From Haloferax sp. Atlit-12N (GTDB lineage: Archaea > Halobacteriota > Halobacteria > Halobacteriales > Haloferacaceae), in contig NZ_PSYW01000001.1 of NCBI RefSeq assembly GCF_003383095.1, positions 1-64,000 on the forward strand: a stretch of 64,000 nucleotides of DNA, written 5' to 3'. Positions 26,224-35,766 of this stretch are shown here, in pieces. Numbering within the stretch: the first letter of the stretch is position 1; each line of letters starts with the position of its first letter. A model generated the notes under the pieces. It saw only the letters and a program-made list of their open reading frames with translations. It made no database searches and was not told where the DNA came from. Position numbers and translations under genes: made by a program.

Positions 26224-26292
26224 CTCGGTCGCCGACGATTCAACTCTCCACGGTCCAAACGTTTTTCACGATTCTGCACGTCGAACCGGGAG

Positions 26293-27102
26293 ATGACCGA
26301 GGTCGAACTCGACTCCGACGCGGTACGGCTCGCGCTCGCCGACGGCGTGGCGACGGTGACGCTGGACGCTCCGGCGGTTCGGAACGCGCTGACGGTCGAC
26401 GTCACCGCCGGCGTACGCGAGGCGCTGAACTCGCTCCCCGACGAGGCGCGCTGTGTCGTCCTCCGCGGGAGCGACGAGGCGGGCGCGTTCTGCGCCGGCG
26501 GCGACGTGAACGCCATGTTAGAGCTACAGGCGGACGCGATGACGCTCCCCGAGGCGGTCGACCACGTCGTCCGCGACACCGCCGACTGCGTGCGCCGCGT
26601 CTACGAGTGCGACCTGCCGACGGTCGCGGCCATCGACGGCCCGGCCGTGGGTGCGGGCGGCGCGCTCGCCATCGCCTGCGACCTCCAACTCCTCCGCGAA
26701 GACGCCTCCATCGGATTCGGATTCCGCCGGGTCGGTCTCGCGGTCGATTCGGGGCTGTCGTACCTCCTTCCGCGACTCGTCGGGCGCAACGTCGCCATGG
26801 AACTCGTCTACACGGGCGAGAAACTCGGCCCCGAGCGGGCGCTGGAACTCGGCGTCGTGAACCGCGTCGCGGGCGAGGACGAGTTCGAATCCGAACTCGC
26901 CGCCCTCACGGAGCGCATCGCCGGCGGCCCGACGAAAGCGCTCACCGCCTCAAAGCGCCTGCTCCGCCGCCCCGACGACTCCATCGAAGCGGCTATCGAA
27001 CACGAGGCATCGGCGCAGGCGGTCATGTTCGAAACCGACGACCACGCCGAGGGCGTGGAGTCGTTCATGAGTCGTCGGGAACCGGCGTTCGAAGGGAAGT
27101 AG
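26293..27102 (+). CDS. Enoyl-CoA hydratase/isomerase-family protein
   Basis: A 269-residue crotonase-fold protein: [21 protein letters not shown] for the oxyanion hole, [20 protein letters not shown], and the [24 protein letters not shown] block. Where a canonical enoyl-CoA hydratase would have the second catalytic Glu, this protein has Asp/Ser (VDSGLS), as seen in some isomerase-type members, so the precise reaction is open. It is not MenB-like. It follows menC by 69 nt and probably has its own weak promoter. Confidence 0.8.
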   Translation: MTEVELDSDAVRLALADGVATVTLDAPAVRNALTVDVTAGVREALNSLPDEARCVVLRGSDEAGAFCAGGDVNAMLELQADAMTLPEAVDHVVRDTADCVRRVYECDLPTVAAIDGPAVGAGGALAIACDLQLLREDASIGFGFRRVGLAVDSGLSYLLPRLVGRNVAMELVYTGEKLGPERALELGVVNRVAGEDEFESELAALTERIAGGPTKALTASKRLLRRPDDSIEAAIEHEASAQAVMFETDDHAEGVESFMSRREPAFEGK

Positions 27103-27178
27103 CTGCCCCGGTGGGCGACCGCCACGGTCCGGCTCCGTGTTCGGTGCATACTTGTCGCCGCCCGGCGACGGCGGGAGT

Positions 27179-27895
27179 ATGGTCACCGTCACCGTCTGGA
27201 ACGAGTATCGACACGAGAAGGAAAACGACGAGGTCGCCGAAATCTACCCCGACGGTATCCACGCGACGATAGCCGAGGGGCTCCGCGAGGCCGGCTACGA
27301 CGTACAGACCGCCACGCTGGACGAACCGGAACACGGGCTCACCGAGTCGGTCCTCGACGACACCGACGTGCTGGCGTGGTGGGGCCACAAGGCTCACGAC
27401 GAGGTTGACGACGACATCGTCGACCGCGTGGTCGACCGCGTCCGCGACGGGATGGGTCTGCTCGTGCTCCACTCGGGACACTACTCCAAGCCGTTCAAGC
27501 GCCTGATGGGGACGACCTGCTCGCTGAAGTGGCGCGAGTCGGGCGAGAAAGAGCGCGTCTGGGTCGTCGAGCCGGGTCACCCCATCGCCGACGGGCTTCC
27601 CGAGTCGTTCGAGGTCCCCCGCGCCGAGATGTACGGCGAGCGGTTCGACATCCCCGCGCCGGACGAACTCGTCTTCACGTCGTGGTTCGAGGGCGGCGAA
27701 GTGTTCCGCTCCGGCTGTTGTTACACCCGCGGCAAGGGCCGCGTCTTCTACTTCCGGCCGGGCCACGAGACCTACCCCATCTACGAGCAGGAAGAGGTTC
27801 GGACCGTCCTCGACAACGCCGTCGAGTGGGCGGCTCCCGGCGACGGCCCCGACCCGTACTTCGGGAACGCCGAGCCCATCGAAGACCTCGACTGA
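27179..27895 (+). CDS. ThuA-domain protein (trehalose-utilization-like)
   Basis: A 238-residue protein matching ThuA, a class I glutamine-amidotransferase-like fold. Visible blocks: [68 protein letters not shown] and [22 protein letters not shown]. ThuA enzymes often act on disaccharide or keto-sugar pathways; here no sugar-uptake genes are adjacent. ATG 27179 was preferred over the upstream ORF start because the conserved fold begins at [10 protein letters not shown]. Confidence 0.82.
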   Translation: MVTVTVWNEYRHEKENDEVAEIYPDGIHATIAEGLREAGYDVQTATLDEPEHGLTESVLDDTDVLAWWGHKAHDEVDDDIVDRVVDRVRDGMGLLVLHSGHYSKPFKRLMGTTCSLKWRESGEKERVWVVEPGHPIADGLPESFEVPRAEMYGERFDIPAPDELVFTSWFEGGEVFRSGCCYTRGKGRVFYFRPGHETYPIYEQEEVRTVLDNAVEWAAPGDGPDPYFGNAEPIEDLD

Positions 27896-27926
27896 GCCGT
27901 CGGTCGGCGAGAGCGGACGAAATCTG

Positions 27927-27931
27927 TTTTT
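27927..27931 (+). terminator. T-run after the ThuA gene
   Basis: A TTTTT run (in CTGTTTTTCTC) lies about 32 bp after the ThuA stop, consistent with archaeal T-rich termination, although there is no hairpin. Confidence 0.35.
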
Positions 27932-28039
27932 CTCGGTCAAGAGAGCGTCACGCGTTCCTGAAGAGGCGTTATTTTCGAGTGACACCTACTGGCACGCACG
28001 ACTGCGCCGCCCAGACGGCCGGCGGGTCGTGGTGATATC

Positions 28040-28798
28040 ATGAAGGGAATCGACGGGAAGGTCGCGCTCGTGACGGGCGCGGCGTCGGGTATCGGACGGG
28101 CGACTGCGCTCCGGTTCGCGGAGGAGGGCGCGATGGTCGCGCTCTCGGACGTGCAGGTGGACGCCGGCGAGCAGGTCGTCCGAGAGATAGAAAGCGAGGG
28201 CGGCGAGGCCGTCTTCTTCGAAGCCGATAGCTCGAAGGAAAGCGACGTGGCGAGCCTCGTCGACAGGACGGTCAGCGAGTTCGGCGGCCTCGACTTCGCG
28301 CACAACAACGCGGGCATCGAGGGGACGCCCGGCCCCATCGCCGAGATGTCCATCGAGGACTTCCAGCGGGTCATCGACATCAACCTGACCGGCGTGTTCC
28401 TCGGGCTGAAGTACGAGATTCCGCGCCTCGTCGAGAACGGCGGCGGCGCTATCGTCAACACGTCTTCCGTGGCAGGACTGACCGGCGGCGCGAACCTCGC
28501 GCACTACTACGCCGCCAAACACGGCGTCATCGGGCTGACCCGCTCGGCGGCGCTCGAAGTGGCGACCGAGAACGTCCGCGTCAACGCGGTCTGTCCGGGT
28601 GTCATCGAGACGCCGATGATAGAGCGGTTCACCGCCGGCAACGACGAGGCGAAGGCGGGGTTGCTCGAAGACGAGCCAATCGGTCGTCTCGGCAAACCGG
28701 AAGAAATCGCCAGCGCGGTCGTCTACCTCTGTTCGGACGACGCGTCGTTCGTCACCGGCCACCCGATGGTCATCGACGGCGGCTACGTCGTCCCGTAG
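28040..28798 (+). CDS. SDR-family oxidoreductase
   Basis: A 252-residue classical short-chain dehydrogenase: GAASGIGRATALRF for NAD(P), NNAGIEG, the catalytic Ser in VNTSSVAG, YYAAKHG (Tyr and Lys) and a conserved C-terminal GHPMVIDGGY. The Asp in LSDVQ after the second strand favours NAD over NADP. Substrate unknown. A good Shine-Dalgarno-like GGTGAT lies 3 nt before the ATG. T6 at 28819-28824 is a likely terminator. Confidence 0.88.
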   Translation: MKGIDGKVALVTGAASGIGRATALRFAEEGAMVALSDVQVDAGEQVVREIESEGGEAVFFEADSSKESDVASLVDRTVSEFGGLDFAHNNAGIEGTPGPIAEMSIEDFQRVIDINLTGVFLGLKYEIPRLVENGGGAIVNTSSVAGLTGGANLAHYYAAKHGVIGLTRSAALEVATENVRVNAVCPGVIETPMIERFTAGNDEAKAGLLEDEPIGRLGKPEEIASAVVYLCSDDASFVTGHPMVIDGGYVVP

Positions 28799-28818
28799 CC
28801 GACCCGCACAGAGCCCCG

Positions 28819-28824
28819 TTTTTT
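28819..28824 (+). terminator. T-run after the SDR gene
   Basis: TTTTTT lies about 20 bp after the SDR stop codon; a plain T-rich archaeal terminator is likely. Confidence 0.45.
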
Positions 28825-28901
28825 CGGCCGGAGTTCGACCGCCCGGACGGGACTGTCCCGTGCGGCGACTATGATAAGTGGATGCGGTCCGGAGAACGCC
28901 C

Positions 28902-29015
28902 ATGGCACAACCGACGAGCGGACAGCGGCGACTCATGTTCGCCCTGTTCGCGTTCGCGGCGCTCGTCTTCCTCCTCGGTATCGTCGTCATCGGCTACCTC
29001 GCCGGCGCGTTCTGA
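28902..29015 (+). CDS. 37-residue single-pass membrane micro-protein
   Basis: MAQPTSGQRRLMFALFAFAA is followed by a hydrophobic helix (LVFLLGIVVIGYLAG) and a short end. A TATA-like CTATGATAAG lies about 28 nt before the ATG, so it is probably a leaderless mRNA. The basic N terminus predicts N-in topology. No known domain, but similar tiny membrane proteins are common in haloarchaea. Confidence 0.6.
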   Translation: MAQPTSGQRRLMFALFAFAALVFLLGIVVIGYLAGAF

Positions 29016-29070
29016 CGCTCCCGAGGGACCCCTCCGTCCCCGCGGTTCGGGACGGCGAACAGCGGTCGGT

Positions 29071-29946
29071 TCAGCGGGTCGCGTCGTCGGGGTGGTAGGT
29101 TTTCCCGCGAGAGCCATCGGCGGTCATCCGGCGGAGCGTCGCGGCGGCGTTGCTCGCGTCGTAGCCGAACAGCACGTCCTTCGCGTACTCGTCTGCGACC
29201 TCGATGGCGTGGATGAGGTCGTCCACGTCCACGTTCACGGCGTACAGTTCGAGCGAGAAGTCGGCGTCGTAGGGCTCCAGAAGCGAGACGAAGCCGCGGG
29301 CGATGGTTTCGAGCCAGTAGGTCGTCCCGTAGTTGGTGTCGTAGAGCGGGACGACGAACTCGTCGACGTGCGCCGAGAGCGCCTCGATATCGAGGCCGGC
29401 GCGGCGGTAGAGATGGCCCGGATAGGGGTCGGGATACAGCGTGAGATACAGGCGACCGGGGACGCGCTCGGCGGCGTCAGCGACGAAGTTAGTGATGACC
29501 TCAGCGCGCCACTCGAACCAGGCGTCCTCGTCGTCGGCGTCGCGGCCGCGGTCGTCGGCCCACGCCTCGAACTGCGAGGTACACCGGTCACACCGGCAGT
29601 ACTCGTCACGCGGGAATCCCACGTCGTCGAGGCGCACGTCGCCGTTTGCCGCGGCGGCGTCCTCGACGATTTCGAGCAGGCCGGCGCGGTACTTCTCGTT
29701 CGTCGGGCAGATGTACGCCCAGTCGAAGTACGTGCGGTCCCGCGTCGCGGGGTTCCCCTCGCCGTCGACGGGGACCAACTCGGGGCTCTCGTTGGCGGCG
29801 GCGTTGTCGCCGAAACACGATATCATGTTGACGGCGTTCGACAGCGGTTCGGCCGCCCGACCGGTGACGTCCTTGACCTCGTAGAAGCCGCGGTCGAACT
29901 CCGGCCAGTCGACTTCCTCTTCGTTGCGCGTGACGACCCCGTACAT
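29071..29946 (-). CDS. Putative TIM-barrel glycoside-hydrolase-like protein
   Basis: A 291-residue cytoplasmic protein. It has a pattern seen in glycosidase-like TIM barrels: DWAYICPTNEKYRAGLLEIVEDAA, then RLDDVGFPRDEYCRCDRCTSQFEAW, where a conserved Asp is followed by a Cys cluster, and FVVPLYDTNYGTTYW near 195-210. The function is unknown and no substrate-specific neighbour exists. The Cys pair (CRCDRC) may bind zinc. A clear annotation as an enzyme needs structure comparison. Confidence 0.6.
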   Translation of the reverse strand: MYGVVTRNEEEVDWPEFDRGFYEVKDVTGRAAEPLSNAVNMISCFGDNAAANESPELVPVDGEGNPATRDRTYFDWAYICPTNEKYRAGLLEIVEDAAAANGDVRLDDVGFPRDEYCRCDRCTSQFEAWADDRGRDADDEDAWFEWRAEVITNFVADAAERVPGRLYLTLYPDPYPGHLYRRAGLDIEALSAHVDEFVVPLYDTNYGTTYWLETIARGFVSLLEPYDADFSLELYAVNVDVDDLIHAIEVADEYAKDVLFGYDASNAAATLRRMTADGSRGKTYHPDDATR

Positions 29947-30077
29947 GGCTCCGCCTTCGCGCGGACGTCGGGTAAGTCGTTCGCTCTCGGGCGTGTACCT
30001 CCTCCTCGGGCGTCGTCACTGGCCGGCCGCGAGTGAGGCGAACCCGGCCGAACGCGGCCGAGCACGCGAGAAAGTGG

Positions 30078-30182
30078 TTACTCTTCGATTTCGACTTCGA
30101 CGGTGTCTCCACTCCCGGAGAACACGGTGTAGAGGACCGCCACGAGCGCCAGTACCAGAACCAGTTTGGCCTTCTTGGACAT
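30078..30182 (-). CDS. 34-residue single-pass membrane micro-protein
   Basis: Encodes MSKKAKLVLVLALVAVLYTV followed by an acidic tail (FSGSGDTVEVEIEE). A basic N terminus plus about 17 hydrophobic residues imply a membrane helix with N-in topology. The minus-strand CACTTAGTG is about 27 nt upstream. Similar micro-proteins with the KKAKLVLVL start are familiar from haloarchaea; role unknown. Confidence 0.6.
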   Translation of the reverse strand: MSKKAKLVLVLALVAVLYTVFSGSGDTVEVEIEE

Positions 30183-30357
30183 GCCGAGAACTTCGACCGC
30201 ACTGCACTAAGTGATTACGACACCGGGGCAAATGCGGCGAGCGATTTAAAAACTGGATGCACGTTCCGAACAGGAGTTAATTAAGTGACAGAATACGCAG
30301 AAACGTTATCTTATCTGAGGGCATTCCGTCAGTCGTTCAGTTTCCCCGCCCCGCCCG

Positions 30358-31902
30358 ATGCAACTCGATACTCCGCTCCGCGTCCTCTCCGCCGACGGCG
30401 ACCGCGCTATTTCCCGGGTCGCCCAGCGGTCGGTCCCGAACGCCGTCGTCGACTCGGCCGCGACACTCGCTGCCGCTCGCCGTGCCCTCGACGGCGAGGA
30501 CGCGTACGACTGTCTCGTTCTCGGTTCGGCGTTTCCCGACGGCGACGCCGTCTCCCTGCTCCGCGAGATTCGCACGGCCGGTGACGACCTCCCCGTCGTC
30601 TTCCTCGCACCCGGTGACGCCGACCACTCCGTGACCGAACTGGTCGATTTAGCTATCGGCGCGTACCTCGTCCGCGAGGAGTTCCTCGGACGGGAAGAGC
30701 ACGACCACGCCGACGACACCGAGGCCGCCACCGACCCGGCCGACGCGCTCGGGTCGCGAGTCCGGCGACTCGCCTGCGAACACTGCAAGAAGCGGGCCGC
30801 CCGCGAGACGGTCGAGCGGGTCGGTGAGTCGGTCGAGACGGGGTGGTTCATCGAGGACGCGCTCGACGCGCTCGACGACGTGTTCTACGTCTACGACCGC
30901 GAGGGGAACCTCGTCTCGTGGAACGAGCGACTCTCGGAGCTGACCGGCCTGTCGGACGCCGAACTCACCGGCATGTCGGCCGACGCGTTCTTCCACGAGG
31001 CCGACCAGCCGGCGGTCAAGCGCGCCGTCGAAGAAGTTATCCGAACGGGAACCACGGTCGTCGAAGCGCGGCTCCCGACGGACGACGGCACGCTGTTGTT
31101 CCAACTCACCGGTCGCCGGCTCACGGGACCGGAGGGGGACGTCGTCGGGTTCTGCGGCGTCGGCCGCGATATCACCACCCGTCGGCAACACGAAGAGCAA
31201 CTCGCACAGCAAAACGAGCGCCTCGGCGAGTTCGCGCGGGTCCTCTCTCACGACCTCCGGAACCCGCTTTCCATCTCGGTAGGCTTTCTCGACCTCGAGC
31301 GGGAGACGAACGACTCCGAGAACCTCGAACGGGTCGCGACCTCGCTGGCGCGCATCAGCGACATCGTCGACGACGTGCTTGCCGCGGCCCGAAGCGGAAA
31401 GGCGGTCATCGATTTCGCGCCCGTCTCGGTCGAGGCGGTCGCCGACCGGGCGTGGAACACGGTCGAGACGGGCGAGGCGACGCTCGTCGTCGAGTCGTCC
31501 GCGACGGTTCACGCCGACCCCGGTCGGCTCCAGCGACTGTTCGAGAACCTGTTTCGGAACTCGGTAGATCACGGTTCCGCGGGCGGGCGGCCCTCGCCGC
31601 TGACCGTCCGCGTCACCGCGTCGGCCGCCGACGAGTCGTTCGCGGTCGAAGACGACGGTATCGGCATCGACGCCGCCATCGTCACGCGGGTGTTCGAACG
31701 CGGTTTCACCACTTCCTCCGAGGGGACTGGCTTCGGCCTCGACATCGTCCGGTCGCTCGCGGAGGCCCACGGCTGGTCGGTCTCCGTCGGGGCGGCGGCG
31801 ACCGGCGGCGCGCGCTTCGAGTTCGACGGCGTCGAATTCGCCGACGAGGACCACCGCTGTCAGGCGAGCGCCGCGGGAAAAAGAGCGTCGGACGACTCCT
31901 AA
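30358..31902 (+). CDS. PAS-containing sensor histidine kinase with degenerate receiver
   Basis: A 514-residue soluble kinase. Residues about 5-110 resemble a response-regulator receiver, but the phospho-accepting Asp position is Gly (VLGSAFPDGD, about 56), so it is a pseudo-receiver. Residues about 160-275 form a PAS domain (YVYDREGNLVSWNERL). HisKA has SHDLRNPLS, with His at about 298; the ATPase domain has LFRNSVDHG, EDDGIGID and GTGFGLDIVRSLAEAHGW. It senses an unknown cytoplasmic signal; no partner regulator is adjacent. Confidence 0.87.
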   Translation: MQLDTPLRVLSADGDRAISRVAQRSVPNAVVDSAATLAAARRALDGEDAYDCLVLGSAFPDGDAVSLLREIRTAGDDLPVVFLAPGDADHSVTELVDLAIGAYLVREEFLGREEHDHADDTEAATDPADALGSRVRRLACEHCKKRAARETVERVGESVETGWFIEDALDALDDVFYVYDREGNLVSWNERLSELTGLSDAELTGMSADAFFHEADQPAVKRAVEEVIRTGTTVVEARLPTDDGTLLFQLTGRRLTGPEGDVVGFCGVGRDITTRRQHEEQLAQQNERLGEFARVLSHDLRNPLSISVGFLDLERETNDSENLERVATSLARISDIVDDVLAAARSGKAVIDFAPVSVEAVADRAWNTVETGEATLVVESSATVHADPGRLQRLFENLFRNSVDHGSAGGRPSPLTVRVTASAADESFAVEDDGIGIDAAIVTRVFERGFTTSSEGTGFGLDIVRSLAEAHGWSVSVGAAATGGARFEFDGVEFADEDHRCQASAAGKRASDDS

Positions 31903-31908
31903 AAACGG

Positions 31909-32376
31909 TCAGTTCACGTCGAGGTTGGCCGCGACTTCGTCCTCGCGGACGATGGTCTCGCAGTAGTCACAGCGCACGCCGTCCGAGAGGACGGTAAAAC
32001 GGGACCGGATAGGTTCGTCGGCGTTGGAGATGCAGTTTCTGTTCGGACACGAGATGATGCTCGCGACGGCGTCGGGGCGGACGACGCGGTTCTTCTCGAC
32101 CACGTCGTAGTCGCGGACGATGTTGATGCTCGCGGCGGGCGCGATGAGCGACAGCACGTCCACTTCGGACTGGCTCAGTTCGCGGCCTTCGACCTTCACG
32201 ATGTCCTTGCGGCCGAGGCGGTCGGAGGGGACGTTCATCCCGACCGAGACCGCCTCCCCGCTGGTGCCGTCGATGCCGAGGATGGCGAGGACGTTGAGCG
32301 CCTGTCCCGCGGCGACGTGGTCGATGACGGTGCCGTTTCGAATCTTCGAGACGCGGAGTTGGTGGTCGTCTGTCAT
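31909..32376 (-). CDS. pyrI: Aspartate carbamoyltransferase regulatory subunit
   Basis: A 155-residue regulatory chain binding nucleotides and zinc. The allosteric N-terminal domain ([15 protein letters not shown]) is followed by the zinc domain with Cys ligands CPNRNC and CDYC near 110-140. It forms a complex with PyrB for pyrimidine feedback control. It overlaps pyrB by 4 nt (ATGA), so they are translated together. Confidence 0.95.
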   Translation of the reverse strand: MTDDHQLRVSKIRNGTVIDHVAAGQALNVLAILGIDGTSGEAVSVGMNVPSDRLGRKDIVKVEGRELSQSEVDVLSLIAPAASINIVRDYDVVEKNRVVRPDAVASIISCPNRNCISNADEPIRSRFTVLSDGVRCDYCETIVREDEVAANLDVN

Positions 32377-33287
32377 CGGTCTTGGGAGAGGAGGATGTCC
32401 AACAGCGCCATCCGGACCGGGATGCCGTTGTGGGCCTGTTCGAAGTACGTCGCGTGGTCGGTGTCGTCGATGTCCGGCGAAATCTCGTCCACGCGGGGCA
32501 GCGGGTGCATGACTGTGAGGTCGTCAGCCGCCGCTTCCAGCGTCTCCGAGTCGATTTGGTACTGTCCCGCGACCTTGCGGTACTCGTTTTCGTCGGGGAA
32601 GCGCTCGCGCTGGATGCGCGTCACGTAGAGCACGTCGAGTTCGGGGAGCACCTCGTCGAGTTCGGTGTGTTCTCTGACCTGCGCGCCCGAGGCGTGGAGG
32701 TCGTAGCGGACGTTCCGGGGGAGTCGCAGGCTCTCGGGGCTGATGAAGTGCTGACTGGCGTCGAAGTTCGTCAGCGCCTCGGCCAGCGAGTGCACCGTTC
32801 GGCCGTACTTCAGGTCGCCCATAATGCCGATGGTGAGGTCGTCGAGGCCGGCGTTCTCCCGGATGGTGTAGAGGTCGAGGAGGGTCTGGCTCGGGTGCTG
32901 GCCCGCGCCGTCGCCCGCGTTGACGAGGGGCACGTCGACGAACTCGGCGGCCATCGTGGCCGCGCCCTCGCTCGGGTGGCGGAGCACGAGCGCGTCCGCG
33001 TAGCCCTCGACCACGCGGACGGTGTCGGCGAGCGTCTCGCCCTTCTTGACCGACGACGATTCGACCGGTCCCATATCGACGGTCTGGCCGCCGAGGCGTT
33101 TCATCGCGGAGTCGAAGCTCATCCGAGTTCGCGTGCTCGGCTCGAAGAAACAGAGCCCGAGAACCTTCCCGGCGTGTCGTTGCCGGAACGCGGCCGGGTC
33201 GTCGTCGATGTCGGCCGCGCGGTCGAGCACCGCCTCGATGTCCTCCCGCGAGAGGTGCGACGCGGAGATGAGGTGGTCCTGACGCAT
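32373..33287 (-). CDS. pyrB: Aspartate carbamoyltransferase catalytic subunit
   Basis: First committed step of UMP synthesis, transferring carbamoyl to aspartate. The 304-residue enzyme has [21 protein letters not shown] (carbamoyl-phosphate site), [17 protein letters not shown], and the MHPLPRVDE loop. ATG 33287 was chosen because upstream residues of the ORF lack homology. Followed by pyrI. Confidence 0.96.
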   Translation of the reverse strand: MRQDHLISASHLSREDIEAVLDRAADIDDDPAAFRQRHAGKVLGLCFFEPSTRTRMSFDSAMKRLGGQTVDMGPVESSSVKKGETLADTVRVVEGYADALVLRHPSEGAATMAAEFVDVPLVNAGDGAGQHPSQTLLDLYTIRENAGLDDLTIGIMGDLKYGRTVHSLAEALTNFDASQHFISPESLRLPRNVRYDLHASGAQVREHTELDEVLPELDVLYVTRIQRERFPDENEYRKVAGQYQIDSETLEAAADDLTVMHPLPRVDEISPDIDDTDHATYFEQAHNGIPVRMALLDILLSQDR

Positions 33288-33483
33288 CGATGAATGACGC
33301 GACCTACATCGACTTGAATCCCCCGGCATCGGACGCTTCGAGTGATATTCACCACCATGCACAAAATCGGCGATATCGGCGACCGCGGCGGACACAGAAG
33401 CGCGGACGAAACGGTCGGAAAACGAGGCGGCGAAGCGACGAGACGGCAGGACGAAACCGCCGAGACGACGACTGACTCCGACC

Positions 33484-34737
33484 CTACGGCCAGTTGCCCG
33501 CGGAGTCGTAGGAGTCGACGACGCGGCGGATGGCGACGACGTAGGCCGCGGTGCGGAAGTTCGGCAGGTCGTGGGTCTCGTAGGCGTCGACGAGTTCCTC
33601 GAAGGCGTCGACGATGACGCGCTCCAGTTCGTCGTTGACGCGGTCTTCGGTCCAGTAGAACCGCTGGCGGTTCTGGACCCACTCGAAGTACGAGACGGTG
33701 ACGCCGCCGGCGTTGGCGAGGATGTCGGGGAAGACGTGGACCTCGCGCTCGGTGAGCACGTCGTCGGCGTCCGGCGTGAGCGGACCGTTGGCGGCCTCGA
33801 CGATGATGTCCGCGTTCACGTCGTGGGCGAGTTCGCCGTCGATGGCGTTCTCCAGCGCGGCGGGGACGAGCAGGTCCACGTCGAGGGTGAGAAGCTCCTC
33901 GTTGGTGATGGCCTCCGTTCCCTCGTAGTCGGAGACGGTGCCCGTCTCGTTTTTGAACTGCTTGACCGCGCGGGTGTCGAGGCCGTCGGGGTCGTAGATG
34001 CCGCCGGAGGAGTCGGAGACGGCGACGACCGACGCGCCGAGGTCGTCGATGAGCTTCGCGGCGACGGAGCCGGCGTTCCCGTAGCCCTGCACGGCGACGG
34101 TCGCGCCCTCGATGTCGCGGCCGAGGTAGTCGAACGCCTCGCGGGCGGTGAGCATCGTCGAGCGGCCGGTCGCCTCGACGCGACCCTCGCTCCCGCCGTT
34201 CGAGAGCGCCTTGCCGGTGATGACACCCGGCGCGGTGGTGTTTTCGAGGGTCTCGTAGGTGTCCTTAATCCAGTTCATCTCGCGCTGGCCGGTGTTCACG
34301 TCGGGCGCGGGGATGTCGCGGTCCTCTCCGATGAGGGGGCGAAGCTCCTTGGCGAACGACCGGGTGATGCGCTCGAGTTCGGACTCGGAGTACGCCTTGG
34401 GGTCGATGACGATGCCGCCCTTACCGCCGCCGTAGGGGATGTCGACGACGGCGCACTTGTACACCATCCAGCCCGACAGCGCCTTCACCTCGTCGCGGCT
34501 GACGTTCGGGTGGTAGCGAATCCCGCCTTTGTACGGGCCGCGGTCGCCGTTGAACTGCGACCGGTAGGCGCGAAACAGTTCGACGTCGCCGTCGTCCATC
34601 TCGACGGCGAGGTTCGTCTCGAGGACTCGCTCGGGGTTTTTCAGCCGCTCGATAACGTCGTCGCGCACGTCGAGGTAGGCGGCCGCATCGTCGATTTGCT
34701 CCTGTAGACTCTCGAAGGGATTCGCCTCTTGTGCCAT
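33484..34737 (-). CDS. gdhB: Glutamate dehydrogenase (first paralog)
   Basis: A 417-residue enzyme interconverting glutamate and 2-oxoglutarate plus ammonium. Visible: [25 protein letters not shown] (substrate site), [13 protein letters not shown] loop ([16 protein letters not shown] with the catalytic Lys), PAPDVNT, the dinucleotide motif [12 protein letters not shown], and [15 protein letters not shown]. Cofactor choice cannot be read with certainty. A second paralog lies at 35767-37053 with a CitE gene between. The symbol is a tentative paralog label. Confidence 0.93.
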   Translation of the reverse strand: MAQEANPFESLQEQIDDAAAYLDVRDDVIERLKNPERVLETNLAVEMDDGDVELFRAYRSQFNGDRGPYKGGIRYHPNVSRDEVKALSGWMVYKCAVVDIPYGGGKGGIVIDPKAYSESELERITRSFAKELRPLIGEDRDIPAPDVNTGQREMNWIKDTYETLENTTAPGVITGKALSNGGSEGRVEATGRSTMLTAREAFDYLGRDIEGATVAVQGYGNAGSVAAKLIDDLGASVVAVSDSSGGIYDPDGLDTRAVKQFKNETGTVSDYEGTEAITNEELLTLDVDLLVPAALENAIDGELAHDVNADIIVEAANGPLTPDADDVLTEREVHVFPDILANAGGVTVSYFEWVQNRQRFYWTEDRVNDELERVIVDAFEELVDAYETHDLPNFRTAAYVVAIRRVVDSYDSAGNWP

Positions 34738-34875
34738 GTCCTAATACGCTCCGGGCATCCGGTTAAGCGTAGCGGGGATTTTAGCATACCACAATATTGA
34801 GACACATACCCATTGATAAAATGTGCCACCAATCGAGCATCCGAGCAACGAGAGACCGCACCGGCTTGGGAGCGC

Positions 34876-35715
34876 TCAGTACGACTCGCCGGCGCGGTCG
34901 AGGATGTTCTCGGCCTGCTTGACGAGCGGGGCGTCTATCATCTCGCCGTCGACGCCGAAGACGCCCCGACCCTCCTTCGCGGCCTCGCCGCGGGCGCGGA
35001 GCACCTTTTTCGCCCACGCCACGTCCTCGTCGTCGGGCGAGAACGCCTCGTTGATGACCGGCACCTGCGCGGGATGGATGGCGAGTTTCCCGTCGTAGCC
35101 GAGTCGCCGGCCGAACGCGGCGTCCTCGCGGAGTCCGGCCTCGTCCTGATAATCGACGTGGAGCGTGTCGATGGCGTCGACGCCGGCGGCCGCGGCCGCG
35201 ACGACGACGCGCTCGCGGGCGTACAGCACTTCGGTGCCCTCGTCGGACCGAGTCGCGCCCACGTCGGCGGCGAAGTCCTCCGCGCCGAAGACGACCGCGG
35301 CGGTGTCGGGCGCGGCCGCGACTTCGGGGGCGGCGAGGACGCCCGCCGCGCTCTCGACGATGGCGATGACGGGACAGTCGGCGCCGACCTCGCGGGCCGC
35401 GCCGGCGACGCTCGTCACGTCGTCGGCGCTCGTCGCCTTCGGAACCACGAGCGCGTCCGGCGGGTGTTCGGTGCAGACGGCGGCGATGTCGTCGTGGCCG
35501 GCGTCGCCGGGGTTGACGCGGACGGCGACCTCGGCGTCGGGGTCGAAGTCGGGGTCCGAGAGGACCGCGGCGACGGTCTCCCGAGCCTCGGCTTTCCTGT
35601 CGGGCGAGACGGCGTCTTCGAGGTCGAAGACGAGCACGTCAGCGCCCGCGCCGGGGGCTTTCCGCAGTAGCTCGGGTCGGTCGCCGGGGGAGAACAAAAC
35701 GCTGCGTCGGGGCAT
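34876..35715 (-). CDS. citE: CitE/HpcH-family aldolase (malyl-/citramalyl-CoA lyase type)
   Basis: A 279-residue TIM-barrel lyase: SPGDRPELLRKAP, VFDLEDAVSP (metal Asp/Glu), VRVNPGD, VPKATSADDV, IAIVESAAGVLAAPE, FGAEDFAADVG and AIHPAQVPVIN. In this family, these cleave or condense malyl-, methylmalyl- or citramalyl-CoA. It follows the second GDH gene by 51 nt, so they are probably in one operon. The substrate cannot be fixed from sequence. Confidence 0.88.
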   Translation of the reverse strand: MPRRSVLFSPGDRPELLRKAPGAGADVLVFDLEDAVSPDRKAEARETVAAVLSDPDFDPDAEVAVRVNPGDAGHDDIAAVCTEHPPDALVVPKATSADDVTSVAGAAREVGADCPVIAIVESAAGVLAAPEVAAAPDTAAVVFGAEDFAADVGATRSDEGTEVLYARERVVVAAAAAGVDAIDTLHVDYQDEAGLREDAAFGRRLGYDGKLAIHPAQVPVINEAFSPDDEDVAWAKKVLRARGEAAKEGRGVFGVDGEMIDAPLVKQAENILDRAGESY

Positions 35716-35766
35716 ACTGTGTGTATCGAGGGGAACGGTGAAATATCGACTCGTCGCCGACCCGGC

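Noticed and set aside
30285..30584. GTG-started ORF upstream of the sensor kinase
   Set aside because: Its first 25 residues look peptide-like and an upstream TATA is possible, but the rest turns into Arg-rich shadow sequence inside the kinase gene.
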